Source of the DNA: Colwellia sp.
Lineage (GTDB): Bacteria > Pseudomonadota > Gammaproteobacteria > Enterobacterales > Alteromonadaceae
DNA length: 64,000 nt
Direction of reading: 5' to 3'
NCBI RefSeq assembly: GCF_013214175.1
Contig: NZ_JABSPA010000012.1
Location: forward strand, 34,463-98,462
Part shown: piece by piece, positions 28,589 through 37,097 of the stretch
How the letters are laid out: each line of letters begins with the position of its first letter
Numbering within the stretch: the first letter of the stretch is position 1
Notes under the pieces: model-generated
Databases searched by the model: none
What the model saw: the letters and a program-made list of their open reading frames with translations, nothing else
What the model was told of the DNA's origin: nothing
Made by a program: the position numbers and the translations under genes

Positions 28589-29917
28589 GTGCAAAAAATA
28601 ATTGTCGATGGCGGTGATATTGAATTTTATACCACCCCTAAAGAATATAAGCAGCAGTTGTTATTATTAATTGAGGGTGCGCGTCAGCGTATCTTCATTA
28701 CTGCTTTGTATTTACAAGATGATGACGCAGGTCGGGAAATCCTCCATGCGTTATACCAAGCTAAAGCAAACTTCCCCGAGCTAGATATTAATATCTTTGT
28801 CGACTTTAACCGTGGTCAACGTGGCTTAATAGGTGAAAAAGAGAGCTTAGGTAACCGTGCTCTGTATTTACAGTTAGCGCAAGACTACCCGCAAACGGTC
28901 AACATTTATGGTGTGGCGGTTAAGCGTAAAGAAGTCTTTGGCGTTTTACACCTGAAAGGCATGGTCTTCGATGATAAGCTTTTCTATACAGGTGCAAGTA
29001 TTAACGATATTTATTTACACCAAGGTGAACGATACCGTTTAGACCGTTACTGTACTATTAATAGTCCTGAATTAGCTGAAAGTTTTTGTCATTACTTAAC
29101 TGATACCTTTATTGGTTCAGGTCTGTCGCCTCTGCTTAATCAAGCATGGTTACCTGATGCCATAGAGCAAAAGAGAAATCTTGCGACGTTAAAAGCCCGA
29201 TTAAGAAAGTCCCACTACATTGTTGCTCAGCAGCAAAGTAATAGTCAGTCCAAGCTAGTCAGTGATAAAACCTTTATTACTCCGCTAGTAGGCTTTGGTC
29301 GCCGTAAAAATCAGCTTAACCAAGCTACCCGTCATTTAGTGCAACAAGCTGACAATAACATAGTGCTTTTCACGCCGTATTTTAATCTACCTCATGCCCT
29401 TGCTCGAGATGTTATTAAAGCATTAAAACGTGGTGTTAAAATCACTGTGGTTGTTGGCGATAAAACAGCGAATGATTTTTTTATTAGTAATGATGAAGAC
29501 TTTAGCACTATCGGTATCATTCCTTACGTTTATGAAATGTTATTAAAGCGTTTTGTTAAGCGTTACCAAAGTTTTATCGATAAAGGCTTATTGAATATTC
29601 ATTTGTGGAAAGATAAAGATAATAGTTTTCACCTTAAAGGTTTACGTGTTGATGATCGCTACCATTTAATTACCGGCAGTAATTTAAACCCGCGTGCTTG
29701 GGCACTGGATCTAGAAAATGGTTTACTTGTCGATGATGCAAGTAAGCAGCTTTTACAAAAAACCAATGATGAATTACTGGGTATTTTAGTGGATACCACT
29801 AAAATAGTGCATTATTCAGATATTGAATCAGTTGATGACTACCCGGAAAAACCGCAGAAATTATTGAAAAAAATACGTGTTGCACAAATTGATAGGGTTT
29901 TAAAACGATTCCTTTAG
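28589..29917 (+). CDS. pssA: CDP-diacylglycerol-serine O-phosphatidyltransferase
   Basis: 442 aa, phospholipase-D superfamily. Two HKD motifs: HLKGMVFDDKLFYTGASIND (~residues 118-137) and HLKGLRVDDRYHLITGSNLN (~349-368). It makes phosphatidylserine, precursor of phosphatidylethanolamine, at the inner-membrane face. The start is GTG at 28589 after AGAG at a short spacing; the protein start (QKIIVDGGDIEFYTTPKEYK) fits homologues. A weak AACCGAA/TTCGGTT hairpin lies upstream (28511-28541), and a 13-bp palindrome follows. Confidence 0.93.
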   Translation: MQKIIVDGGDIEFYTTPKEYKQQLLLLIEGARQRIFITALYLQDDDAGREILHALYQAKANFPELDINIFVDFNRGQRGLIGEKESLGNRALYLQLAQDYPQTVNIYGVAVKRKEVFGVLHLKGMVFDDKLFYTGASINDIYLHQGERYRLDRYCTINSPELAESFCHYLTDTFIGSGLSPLLNQAWLPDAIEQKRNLATLKARLRKSHYIVAQQQSNSQSKLVSDKTFITPLVGFGRRKNQLNQATRHLVQQADNNIVLFTPYFNLPHALARDVIKALKRGVKITVVVGDKTANDFFISNDEDFSTIGIIPYVYEMLLKRFVKRYQSFIDKGLLNIHLWKDKDNSFHLKGLRVDDRYHLITGSNLNPRAWALDLENGLLVDDASKQLLQKTNDELLGILVDTTKIVHYSDIESVDDYPEKPQKLLKKIRVAQIDRVLKRFL

Positions 29918-29921
29918 TACT

Positions 29922-29952
29922 ATTGATTACAGTAAAAAATACTGTAATCAAT
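29922..29952. terminator. Hairpin between convergent pssA and the Omp85-like gene
   Basis: ATTGATTACAGTA (29922-29934) pairs perfectly with TACTGTAATCAAT (29940-29952), loop AAAAA. There is no U-tract on either strand, so termination efficiency is uncertain. Confidence 0.55.
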
Positions 29953-29990
29953 CGTTGGAGCACTAACAAGCCTATTACATGCTAAAACCC

Positions 29991-31841
29991 TTAAAATGAT
30001 TTCTTGGCCTGCACTCTAATTTCAAAGCTATTAATATCAGGATTATCACTTTGCGGAAAAGCAAAGTCGATATGAATAATAGGGTGATTGCCACCCGAGT
30101 GAGGGGAGTGCAAGCGCAAACCTAAGCCTGCAGAGCCTAGCCAACCATGCTCTATGTTTTTAACGGTCGACTCTCCATACGTTCGACCCGCATCAACAAA
30201 AGCAACACCGGCTATATCAAAGAGTTTGAATAGATTTACTTGTGGATAGTATCTGATTTCAGAAGTGACTTTAATACTACTTTGGCCATGTTGATATTGT
30301 AAAGGGAAGCCACGTAAACCGGTATTTCCGCCCATGGTTACCGGCTGGTCTAGGTACTGATTTTTACTGGTAACATTGGCATTACTTAAATAAAAGCCCC
30401 AACTTTTATTTAGCTGATAAAAATATTCAGCTGTTAACTTTACCCATAAACGACTATCTCTATGTTGATAGATATCATTCGCCAGTGCAAAGTCAAGTAA
30501 TAGCAAGGCATTGTTATATAGATTAAAACCTTTTTTCACCCGCATTTTCCATACCGTCCACGCTGCGTTTTCTTTATTACCATTGCCTATGCCTAGGCGA
30601 GATTTAAGCTGCCAGCCATGATTAAAGTCTTCTATTTGGGTGATCAAGTGAACGTTGGTTAATTCTCTAAAGTCCTTTTCAATATATTCAAAAGCAAACC
30701 AGGGGTAGAGTAAATCCCTATCCGTAGGACGAATATTGGTTAGTGGCGGGCTGGTTAAGTCACTACTATCCTGACTCGACAGCGCTGAAAAAGTATCTTT
30801 ATCTTGTGTTATGCCAACCCGGTATCTCAGTAAACGGCTATCACTATTAAAGTTTAACCAAGCATAGCTGGCTTCTAGGTAACTAATATCATGAGCATAA
30901 ATACTCTGATTTTGACCGTTTTGGAAAAGTGTATCGTTACGGGATTCTTCATTAAAACCGATATTATAAGCCGTTTTGGTATGAAAACTGGCAAACATTT
31001 TATGTAAAAATAAGCTAGTTTGTTGGCCATCGTCATTATCAGCAAATCGTAATTTAACCTCAGTATTTTGTTTTTGAAAAAGCGGCACGGTAGCCTTTAA
31101 CTTGTAGCCAGAGCGCTGGGTGTTTTTGTACGCTTCAATTTCAGTATCTATACCTAAACCGAGTAAATTACGCTCCTTAATACCAAAACTGTAAGTGTTT
31201 ATACCTCCTTTACGACCGAAACTTACCGTTGGCATGAGTGACCAGTTGTCCCACGTGGTTACTGTTATATTTTTAAGATTTTCATCACTAGTGACTTCGG
31301 CATCCCTTAAGTATTTCCTGCTACGTAAATGGCGCTCAAGCTCGGCCATATCAGCAAAGGTTTTTATGCACTTATTAACAAAAAAGCTGGCTTCATTTTC
31401 TAAGGTGGCAATTTTGGTATCAATGTGGATAGCATTGGCCCAGCGATGTAAAAAAGTTATACCTTCTTCACTTTCATCAAAGATAGTTTGTGGTTTGAAT
31501 ATCACTTTGGGTTGGCTGGTATCACACAATATATTTTCATTTGAGGGTTCAATAGCAGCCTTGTTATAAGTTTGTGTACTGGCTGAATCATCATGGGTGA
31601 AATTGGCAATGCTGGATGAGGTATTTACTTGTTTAGTGTTTTGTTTAACTGCTTGATTACCTACTTGCTCGGCGGCAGAGACAGCACCACAGAAAGTGGC
31701 AGTGAGTAAGCCGACCATTAACAAGAACGGCAGGCTAGTTATTGTCTTATCTCGCCAAATAAGTGAGGTTGCTTTTATGGGGGGTGACGATATGACATTA
31801 CATTTTTTTATTTTTTTTATGACTGCTAATAAAAACTGCAT
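29991..31841 (-). CDS. Omp85/BamA-superfamily outer-membrane protein
   Basis: 616 aa. Signal-anchor-like segment near residues 35-57 (ITSLPFLLMVGLLTATFCGAVSAA), a low-complexity linker, then one POTRA-like module (~120-210: KCIKTFADMAELERHLRSRKYLRDAEVTSDENLKNITVTTWD). It ends in a beta-barrel with alternating aromatic strands, carrying the superfamily loop-6 motif GGNTGLRGFPLQY and a terminal Phe. It resembles surface-antigen (D15) proteins rather than BamA itself, which has five POTRA domains. The role may be lipid or protein insertion, unproven. The N-terminus upstream of the hydrophobic segment is long and a later start is possible. Confidence 0.82.
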   Translation of the reverse strand: MQFLLAVIKKIKKCNVISSPPIKATSLIWRDKTITSLPFLLMVGLLTATFCGAVSAAEQVGNQAVKQNTKQVNTSSSIANFTHDDSASTQTYNKAAIEPSNENILCDTSQPKVIFKPQTIFDESEEGITFLHRWANAIHIDTKIATLENEASFFVNKCIKTFADMAELERHLRSRKYLRDAEVTSDENLKNITVTTWDNWSLMPTVSFGRKGGINTYSFGIKERNLLGLGIDTEIEAYKNTQRSGYKLKATVPLFQKQNTEVKLRFADNDDGQQTSLFLHKMFASFHTKTAYNIGFNEESRNDTLFQNGQNQSIYAHDISYLEASYAWLNFNSDSRLLRYRVGITQDKDTFSALSSQDSSDLTSPPLTNIRPTDRDLLYPWFAFEYIEKDFRELTNVHLITQIEDFNHGWQLKSRLGIGNGNKENAAWTVWKMRVKKGFNLYNNALLLLDFALANDIYQHRDSRLWVKLTAEYFYQLNKSWGFYLSNANVTSKNQYLDQPVTMGGNTGLRGFPLQYQHGQSSIKVTSEIRYYPQVNLFKLFDIAGVAFVDAGRTYGESTVKNIEHGWLGSAGLGLRLHSPHSGGNHPIIHIDFAFPQSDNPDINSFEIRVQAKKSF

Positions 31842-31880
31842 CGCGTACCTAAGTTAAGGTTAAATGAGTGATTTTTTGAG

Positions 31881-32139
31881 ACCCATGATACTCCAATATT
31901 CGAGTTTCAGGATACCTGAGCGATTCATGATCAAGGTGCCTTTTTTTATTAATGGTACTCCCTTAAAAAAATATGCACCGAAGAGCGTGATTTGCTCAGT
32001 CATCTCCGTCGGACTGGTTTCGAAACGATTTATACTGCGTTATTAATTTCGATAAGGGAACAACCATTATCTTCAACAAAAGCCTTGTCTAAAACGTTTC
32101 TAATTCCAGCTGAATTCTGCATATAGAAGTAACATGGGT
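31881..32139. mobile_element. MITE-like repeat, copy C
   Basis: 259 bp, matching copy A along its length. Left end ACCCATGATACTCCAATAT; right end reads, reverse-complemented, ACCCATGTTACTTCTATAT. The flanks extend the inverted repeat: GTTAAATGAGTGAT at 31859-31872 has its complement ATCACTCATTTAAC at 32146-32159. Full symmetry therefore runs from 31859 to 32159, suggesting the real ends lie there. It lies between the Omp85-like and amidohydrolase genes and encodes nothing convincing. Confidence 0.82.
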
Positions 32140-32203
32140 ATATATATCACTCATTTAACTATAGCTCTACTGGATGAAGTTGCTTAACCTTAGCTGAGGT
32201 TAT

Positions 32204-33820
32204 TTAGTTTTTCGCTCGTTTAATGCTATCAATTTTCTTTATTTTAGCTTGTTCAACCATTGTTTTTACTTGTTTGAGGAGTAACTTGGCATCATAAACA
32301 ATACCGTCTTTTACCGTGTAATTAACGCCACCTGCACGGATGGGTTTATTGTTTTCATCTAGGCGAAAGTGGCCCGTACCATAAAGTACTTTAAAGTTAC
32401 GTAATGGATTCTCACCAACTATCACTAAGTCTGCCTTTTTACCTACACGGATAGAGCCAATTTCATCCGCCATGCCAAGCGCTTCAGCGCCATTAATGGT
32501 TGCTGCTTGAATAACTTCGAGGGCATTAAAACCTGCTTCTCGCAGTAACTCTAATTCTCGAATATAACTAAAGCCATATATTTTAAAGATATAGCCAGAG
32601 TCTGAGCCTACGGTTACTCGACCACCATGATTTTTATAATCGTTTACGAAGCTCATCCATTGTTGGTAGTTTTTCTTCCAAGCAATTTCATCATCCGTGG
32701 TCCAATCAAACCAATACGAGCCATGTGCATTACGACTAGGCTGGAAGAAGTCCCATAATGTTGGCAAGGTATATTCTTTATGCCAGTCGGCATTCATATC
32801 ACGCATTAAGTCACGATTTGCTTCATAAATAGTAAAGGTTGGGTTTAAGGTTAAATCTAAACTGAGTAATTCATCACGCACGCTTAACCATTTTTCGCTG
32901 TTTTGTTTTGCTGCTTGTTGCCATAATCGTCCGGCTTCGGCAAACCTATGCTGTTCATTATTATAATTATAATCGGGTGAATAATTTTGAATATGCTGAT
33001 GTTCAAATAAGGCTTCAGGCAAACCATACCAATGTTCCATTGAGGTCAGACCTAAACGGGCTGAATCAAGTACGTTCATATTGGTTACGTCAAGTTGGGC
33101 ATGATGCATCATACTGCCTAGCCCTTGTTTTTTAGCTTCGTTAAGTGCTGCTGTCATTATCTTCGGTGTTGCGCCAAAAAACTTAATACCTTTAGCGCCT
33201 TTTTTAGGGATAGATTTCACCCATTTTTTTGCTTGTTTAGCCGTCGTTATGCTTTCATCTAAACCTAAGCCAAAAACAAAGTAGGGCATAATGCGTGGCG
33301 CGGCAATGGTATTTTCTTCACTGCGCTTTACATGCTCCATAACCCAATCAATACCATTAAAAGTTCCCGGCTCACGCACTGTGGTAATACCATGAGCTAG
33401 CCAGAGCTTAAAGACATACTCAGCTGGAATATTATCGGCACTGCCGCCAATATGACCATGCATATCAATAAAGCCAGGCAGTACATATTGACCCTCAATG
33501 TTAATTTCTTTATCACCCGGGCGAGCTTTCGGGCGACGTGCTAGCGCAATAGGTACGCCTGGGTTACCAACATTAACGATTTTTACAATGCGGTCATTTT
33601 CAATAACAATATCCATGGGACCACGTGCAGGCGCACCTTCGCCATTGATAACAATACCACCACGAAGAATAAGTCGCTTATAGGGACCTTCACCCGTGGT
33701 ACGTTCTGGGGCTTTGGCATCACCTGAGGCTAATGCAGCGGTGGCAGTGGTTAGATTGATGACTAATGTGATAGCTAGGTAAGCACAAAAACAGCCAAGT
33801 AAGGATAAAGATTTATTCAT
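32204..33820 (-). CDS. Exported amidohydrolase
   Basis: 538 aa. Signal peptide MNKSLSLLGCFCAYLAITLVINLTTATAALA, then a composite beta-sandwich/TIM-barrel amidohydrolase of the imidazolonepropionase/dihydroorotase-like group. Metal ligands show in VLPGFIDMHGHIGG (~residues 115-128), MMHHAQLD, the SMEHWYG histidine and GGRVTVGSDSGYIF (catalytic Asp). The NGAEALGMADEIGSIRVGKKADLVIV tail is typical. A Lys-rich C-terminus follows. Relatives act on cyclic amides, dipeptides or lactones in the periplasm; the substrate here is not deducible. Monocistronic. Confidence 0.87.
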   Translation of the reverse strand: MNKSLSLLGCFCAYLAITLVINLTTATAALASGDAKAPERTTGEGPYKRLILRGGIVINGEGAPARGPMDIVIENDRIVKIVNVGNPGVPIALARRPKARPGDKEINIEGQYVLPGFIDMHGHIGGSADNIPAEYVFKLWLAHGITTVREPGTFNGIDWVMEHVKRSEENTIAAPRIMPYFVFGLGLDESITTAKQAKKWVKSIPKKGAKGIKFFGATPKIMTAALNEAKKQGLGSMMHHAQLDVTNMNVLDSARLGLTSMEHWYGLPEALFEHQHIQNYSPDYNYNNEQHRFAEAGRLWQQAAKQNSEKWLSVRDELLSLDLTLNPTFTIYEANRDLMRDMNADWHKEYTLPTLWDFFQPSRNAHGSYWFDWTTDDEIAWKKNYQQWMSFVNDYKNHGGRVTVGSDSGYIFKIYGFSYIRELELLREAGFNALEVIQAATINGAEALGMADEIGSIRVGKKADLVIVGENPLRNFKVLYGTGHFRLDENNKPIRAGGVNYTVKDGIVYDAKLLLKQVKTMVEQAKIKKIDSIKRAKN

Positions 33821-33944
33821 TTATTTATCTCTAATATTGATGGTATTTCTAAATATGGTTAAGATACTATATCTTATATGTAAAAGTAATATAGCTGTAG
33901 ATAAATGCATTGCAGTAACGTTAATAAAGATAAAAAGGTTAATT

Positions 33945-34349
33945 ATGTTCAGTGAAAAAATGATGCCACACTTCAGTGATACTGACGCTTTAGGTCACAT
34001 AAATAATACTAAACCGCCCATTTGGTTTGAAGGTGCACGAGCACCAATTTTTAAATTTTTCACCCCCGATTTAGATCCAAAGAAATGGCAACTTATTATT
34101 GCTAAAATAGAAGTGTCTTATCATGGTCAACTCTTTTATGGTCAAGAAATAGAGATAAGAAGCTACATTAGTCGAGTTGGTGGCGCTTCGTTTGATGTTT
34201 ATCAAGAGCTGTGGCAACACGGTGAAAAATGTGTATCGGGTACGGCCGCCATGGTCAATTTTGATTATAAAGCACAAAGTTCGAAAAAAATATCCGATGA
34301 TATTCGAGCACAGCTCTCTGAACACTTGATAGACCTAAACGCATATTGA
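33945..34349 (+). CDS. Acyl-CoA thioesterase (4HBT hotdog)
   Basis: 134 aa from ATG 33945. FSDTDALGHINNTKPPIWFEGAR is the 4-hydroxybenzoyl-CoA thioesterase-type active-site segment (catalytic Asp in DTDALGHINN). The rest follows the single-hotdog pattern (IAKIEVSYHGQLFYGQEIEIRSYISRVGGASF). An open frame reaches back to 33837, but AAAAAGG lies 6 nt before the 33945 ATG and the domain starts there, so the 36 upstream codons are probably leader sequence. Likely hydrolyses short- or medium-chain acyl-CoA; substrate unknown. Confidence 0.88.
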   Translation: MFSEKMMPHFSDTDALGHINNTKPPIWFEGARAPIFKFFTPDLDPKKWQLIIAKIEVSYHGQLFYGQEIEIRSYISRVGGASFDVYQELWQHGEKCVSGTAAMVNFDYKAQSSKKISDDIRAQLSEHLIDLNAY

Positions 34350-34657
34350 TTGCTAATGTTCAGTTTTACGTAGTCAAACTTTAACGTTTTGCTGCTAATT
34401 CGTTGTGATAACAATTAATTAGTCGACAAGATCAGCGCTGTGTTTTTACCCTGTGATAAGCAAGCTATTTTCTACGAGCTTTTTAAAAGAGAATAAAATA
34501 AAATAAATGGCCTGTTTAACAAAAAATCACTCGAATTTGATCGCCGCTCACTATAGAATTACCCTCTTAAACTAAATTTCAAAGACAGATTTTCTTTCTA
34601 TGTAAATAGATAAAGAAACGGCACATGTCTTAATAGCTCAATTAATAGGATATTTTC
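34350..34657. other. Intergenic region upstream of ssb
   Basis: AT-rich, no gene seen. I looked for an SOS box (CTGT-N8-ACAG) and found none. The ribosome site AGGA lies just before the ssb ATG. Confidence 0.5.
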
Positions 34658-35335
34658 ATGGCGGGTGTAAATAAAGTAATCATAGTAGGTAACTTAGGTA
34701 AAGATCCTGAGGTACGTTTTATGCCAAATGGCGGCGCAGTAGCAAATATTACTGTAGCAACGTCAGACTCATGGAAAGATAAACAAACTGGTGAGCAAAA
34801 AGAAAAAACAGAATGGCACCGTGTAGTTATGTTTGGCAAACTAGCTGAAATTGCTGGTGAGTACCTTAAAAAAGGTTCAAAAGTATACCTTGAAGGTTCT
34901 TTACAAACACGTAAGTGGACCAATCAACAAGGTCAAGATCAATACACTACTGAAATCGTATTACAAGGCTTCAACGGCGTAATGCAAATGTTAGATGGTA
35001 AATCGTCTCAAGGTCAGAGCGGTGGTTTCTCTAATCAAGGGCAGCAACAGCAAGGTGGCTTCCAGCAACAAGCTCCACAACAGTCTGGTGGTTTCTCTCA
35101 ACAACAAGCGCCAGCACAACAAGGTGGCTTTGCTCCTCAACAACAAGCGCCAGCGCAACAAGGTGGTTTTGCTCCTCAACAGCAAGCACCAGCGCAACAA
35201 GGTGGTTTTGCTCCTCAACAGCAAGCACCAGCGCAACAAGGCGGCTTTGCTAATCAAGGTCAGCAAAAGCAGCAAGCTCCAAAAGTAAATCCACAAGAAC
35301 CATCAATTGATTTTGATGATGATATTCCATTTTAG
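34658..35335 (+). CDS. ssb: Single-stranded DNA-binding protein
   Basis: 225 aa. OB fold in residues 1-110 ([73 protein letters not shown]). A Gln/Gly-rich linker contains four 13-residue repeats of the type [13 protein letters not shown]. The acidic tip DFDDDIPF recruits repair and replication partners. The linker is expanded relative to E. coli Ssb (178 aa). AGGA with a 7-nt spacer precedes the ATG; a strong terminator follows. In related genera ssb lies next to uvrA and the MFS gene; here ~9 kb separates it from yajR. Confidence 0.97.
   Translation: MAGVNKVIIVGNLGKDPEVRFMPNGGAVANITVATSDSWKDKQTGEQKEKTEWHRVVMFGKLAEIAGEYLKKGSKVYLEGSLQTRKWTNQQGQDQYTTEIVLQGFNGVMQMLDGKSSQGQSGGFSNQGQQQQGGFQQQAPQQSGGFSQQQAPAQQGGFAPQQQAPAQQGGFAPQQQAPAQQGGFAPQQQAPAQQGGFANQGQQKQQAPKVNPQEPSIDFDDDIPF
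35099..35254 (+). repeat. Four 39-bp tandem repeats in the ssb linker
   Basis: Units at 35099, 35138, 35177 and 35216, differing at a few positions, each coding [13 protein letters not shown] (last unit ends AN). In-frame and period 39, so copy number can change without breaking the gene. Confidence 0.9.
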
Positions 35336-35380
35336 GCTTCCGGTTGTTCTTTTTGTAAAGACACCTTAAAGTAAAATATA

Positions 35381-35418
35381 AAACCTCTATTGAATGTTAA
35401 ATTGATAGAGGTTTTTTT
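35381..35418 (+). terminator. Intrinsic terminator after ssb
   Basis: AAACCTCTAT (35381-35390) pairs with ATAGAGGTTT (35405-35414), followed by a T-run. Confidence 0.9.
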
Positions 35419-35550
35419 GTGTCTATACTTTTTGTCTTTATATGGTGAGTAGAGTTAGCATCTGCTGTGGCACAAGTAATTTTAATGAGCAACCGTGGTG
35501 ATTACTCCATAACTGGAAAATTACCTAGCCATTGTTTTGGTCTAGACTTG

Positions 35551-35556
35551 TATAAT
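35551..35556 (+). promoter_or_regulatory. Candidate -10 box of the adenine deaminase leader
   Basis: Perfect TATAAT 62 nt upstream of the riboswitch aptamer. No good -35 hexamer at 16-18 bp. Transcription from here would place the hairpin AGCTAGTCATT/AATGACTAGCT (35581-35613) and the aptamer in the 5' leader. Confidence 0.4.
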
Positions 35557-35617
35557 AAAATGAGGCAATATAGAATAGTAAGCTAGTCATTTCTTTAGAT
35601 GCAATGACTAGCTTTCC

Positions 35618-35684
35618 CTTCGAATAATCCCAATGATAGGGATTTTTGGTCCCTACCAGGAACCAATAAATCCTGATTACGAAG
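35618..35684 (+). promoter_or_regulatory. Purine (adenine-type) riboswitch aptamer, divergent
   Basis: Aligns base by base with the Vibrio vulnificus add aptamer. P1: CTTCG/CGAAG plus TAATC/GATTA (35618-35629 with 35675-35684). The J1/2-P2 segment TAATCCCAATGATAGGG corresponds to UAAUCCUAAUGAUAUGG; L2 keeps its GG; J2/3 ends in CTACC; P3 AGGA/TCCT (35658-35661, 35671-35674); L3 keeps the CC that pairs with L2. The specificity base in J3/1 (GATTA, T35677, equivalent to U74) is U, as in adenine sensors. Odd points: P2 has C-T mismatches, J2/3 is TCCCT instead of UUUCU, and a competing hairpin TAGGGA/TCCCTA (35637-35655) is possible. The downstream gene is an adenine deaminase, which supports the call. 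Confidence 0.8.
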
Positions 35685-35744
35685 AGTTTAGCGCTTTAGT
35701 GCTTTTCTCTTGGTACGAATAATATTTCTTCACAGAAAAGTACT
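35682..35744 (+). promoter_or_regulatory. Proposed expression platform of the riboswitch
   Basis: AAGAG-TTT-AGCGC-TTTA-GTGCT-TTT-CTCTT (35682-35711) forms a hairpin whose first strand overlaps the 3' strand of aptamer P1. The alternative pairing AGTGCTTTTC (35698-35707) with GAAAAGTACT (35735-35744) excludes it. In addition GTCCC (35649-35653) in the aptamer could pair with GGGAC (35765-35769) at the ribosome site. These overlaps suggest ligand-controlled translation; pairing is inferred by eye. Confidence 0.45.
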
Positions 35745-35776
35745 GAATGAACCTTTTAATTATTGGGGACTAAGTC

Positions 35777-36784
35777 ATGAAAGAATTTATTCAATCCTTA
35801 CCTAAGATCGAACTGCATCTTCATATTGAAGGCACACTTGAACCTGAACTAATGTTTGAGCTAGCAAAGCGAAACGAGGTTGATATACCCTTTAATTCAG
35901 TTACTGAAGTTAGGGATGCTTATAATTTCCATAACCTGCAGTCATTCTTAGACATTTACTTCCAAGGAGCCAATGTACTTATCCATGAGCAAGATTTTTT
36001 TGAGCTAACTTGGGCCTACTTACTGCGCTGTAAAGAAGATAAAGTTTTACATACCGAAGTGTTTTTTGACCCGCAAGCACATACCGAGCGTGGTATTAGC
36101 TTTGATACTGTGGTTAACGGTATTCATCGGGCGTTAGTCAAAGCGGCAACGGAATTAAATATTAGCAGTAAACTAATTATGTGTTTCTTACGCCACTTAG
36201 ATGAAAAGTCAGCATTTGAAACCTTAGCGCAAGCACAAGCACATAAAGATAAAATTATTGCAGTCGGCCTTGATTCAACCGAGGTTGGTAACCCTGCGGG
36301 TAAATTTGAGCGAGTCTTTAAAAAAGCACTTGAGCAAGGTTTTTTAACCGTTGCCCATGCTGGAGAAGAAGGTTCAGCAAGTAATATCTATGAGGCATTA
36401 AATTTACTAAAAATTACTCGCATTGATCATGGCGTTCGTTGTACCGACGATGAAGAGTTAGTAAAGCAGTTAGTCACAGAGCGTATTCCACTGACTGTTT
36501 GTCCACTCTCTAATATTAAGCTAAAAGTATTTGAGTGTATGGAGCAACACAATATAGTGTCTCTGCTGCGAAAGGGCGTTTGTGTCACCATTAATTCTGA
36601 CGATCCCGCCTATTTTGGTGGCTATATGACAGATAATTTTTTGGCAGTAAATAATGCGCTACCGATGAATAAATCTGAAATTGCCCAATTTACTTTAAAT
36701 GCTATTGAGGCGAGCTTTATTTCTCAAAGTGAAAAACAGCGACTAACATTAGCTACACAAGATTATATAGAATTGCATCAATAG
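35777..36784 (+). CDS. Adenine deaminase (adenosine-deaminase superfamily)
   Basis: 335 aa zinc hydrolase. Metal ligands His14 and His16 in IELHLHIEGTLEPEL, HAGEEG at ~194, and SDDPAYFGGYMTDNF near residue 276. The IEGTLEPEL and SDDPAYFGGY signatures mark the adenine-deaminase branch (Aah1/Pseudomonas type), which converts adenine to hypoxanthine, rather than true adenosine deaminase; many automatic annotations call these add. Preceded by an adenine-type riboswitch, so purine salvage is probably switched on by its own substrate. Ribosome site GGGGA upstream of the ATG. Monocistronic. Confidence 0.92.
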   Translation: MKEFIQSLPKIELHLHIEGTLEPELMFELAKRNEVDIPFNSVTEVRDAYNFHNLQSFLDIYFQGANVLIHEQDFFELTWAYLLRCKEDKVLHTEVFFDPQAHTERGISFDTVVNGIHRALVKAATELNISSKLIMCFLRHLDEKSAFETLAQAQAHKDKIIAVGLDSTEVGNPAGKFERVFKKALEQGFLTVAHAGEEGSASNIYEALNLLKITRIDHGVRCTDDEELVKQLVTERIPLTVCPLSNIKLKVFECMEQHNIVSLLRKGVCVTINSDDPAYFGGYMTDNFLAVNNALPMNKSEIAQFTLNAIEASFISQSEKQRLTLATQDYIELHQ

Positions 36785-37097
36785 ACTTTGATTAAATAAC
36801 GACAAATATTTTATTAGATTACCAACATAAACATAAAGATATGCATAACAAAGCAGCTTTTTATAGACTATTTTCTCTTGCTATATTCTGGCTGCTTTGT
36901 AGCTTAGTTTTTTATCATCATGCCATATTACTACCCTTTCACCAGCTACTAATATCCCCCTGAACGGTTAAATACGTTTAATCACTGGCAAGCAGCTTAA
37001 TTCTAATAGCACTCAAGACGTTGGCACTAAAGTACCATATTGCACAATAAGGCAATGCGCCATGATGGCACATCACACAGTCAACTAAGCCAACCTT
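36785..37097. other. Intergenic region with a large inverted repeat
   Basis: ACAAAGCAGC (36848-36857) and GCTGCTTTGT (36891-36900) form a perfect 10-bp stem with a 33-nt loop; no U-tract directly follows. Possible terminator of the deaminase transcript. No gene seen. Confidence 0.4.

Noticed and set aside
33837-33944. N-terminal extension of the thioesterase
   Set aside because: The start at 33945 has an ideal ribosome site and coincides with the domain start; the upstream codons are AT-rich leader.
34991-35296. Leu- and Lys-rich open frames overlapping ssb
   Set aside because: Low-complexity shadows produced by the 39-bp repeats of the ssb linker.
35581-35613. Terminator upstream of the riboswitch
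   Set aside because: AGCTAGTCATT/AATGACTAGCT is a strong 11-bp hairpin but is followed by TTTCCC rather than a U-tract, and ssb already has its own terminator; it may be a leader structure.
35777-36784. True adenosine deaminase (add)
   Set aside because: The IEGTLEPEL and SDDPAYFGGY motifs fit the adenine-deaminase branch better.
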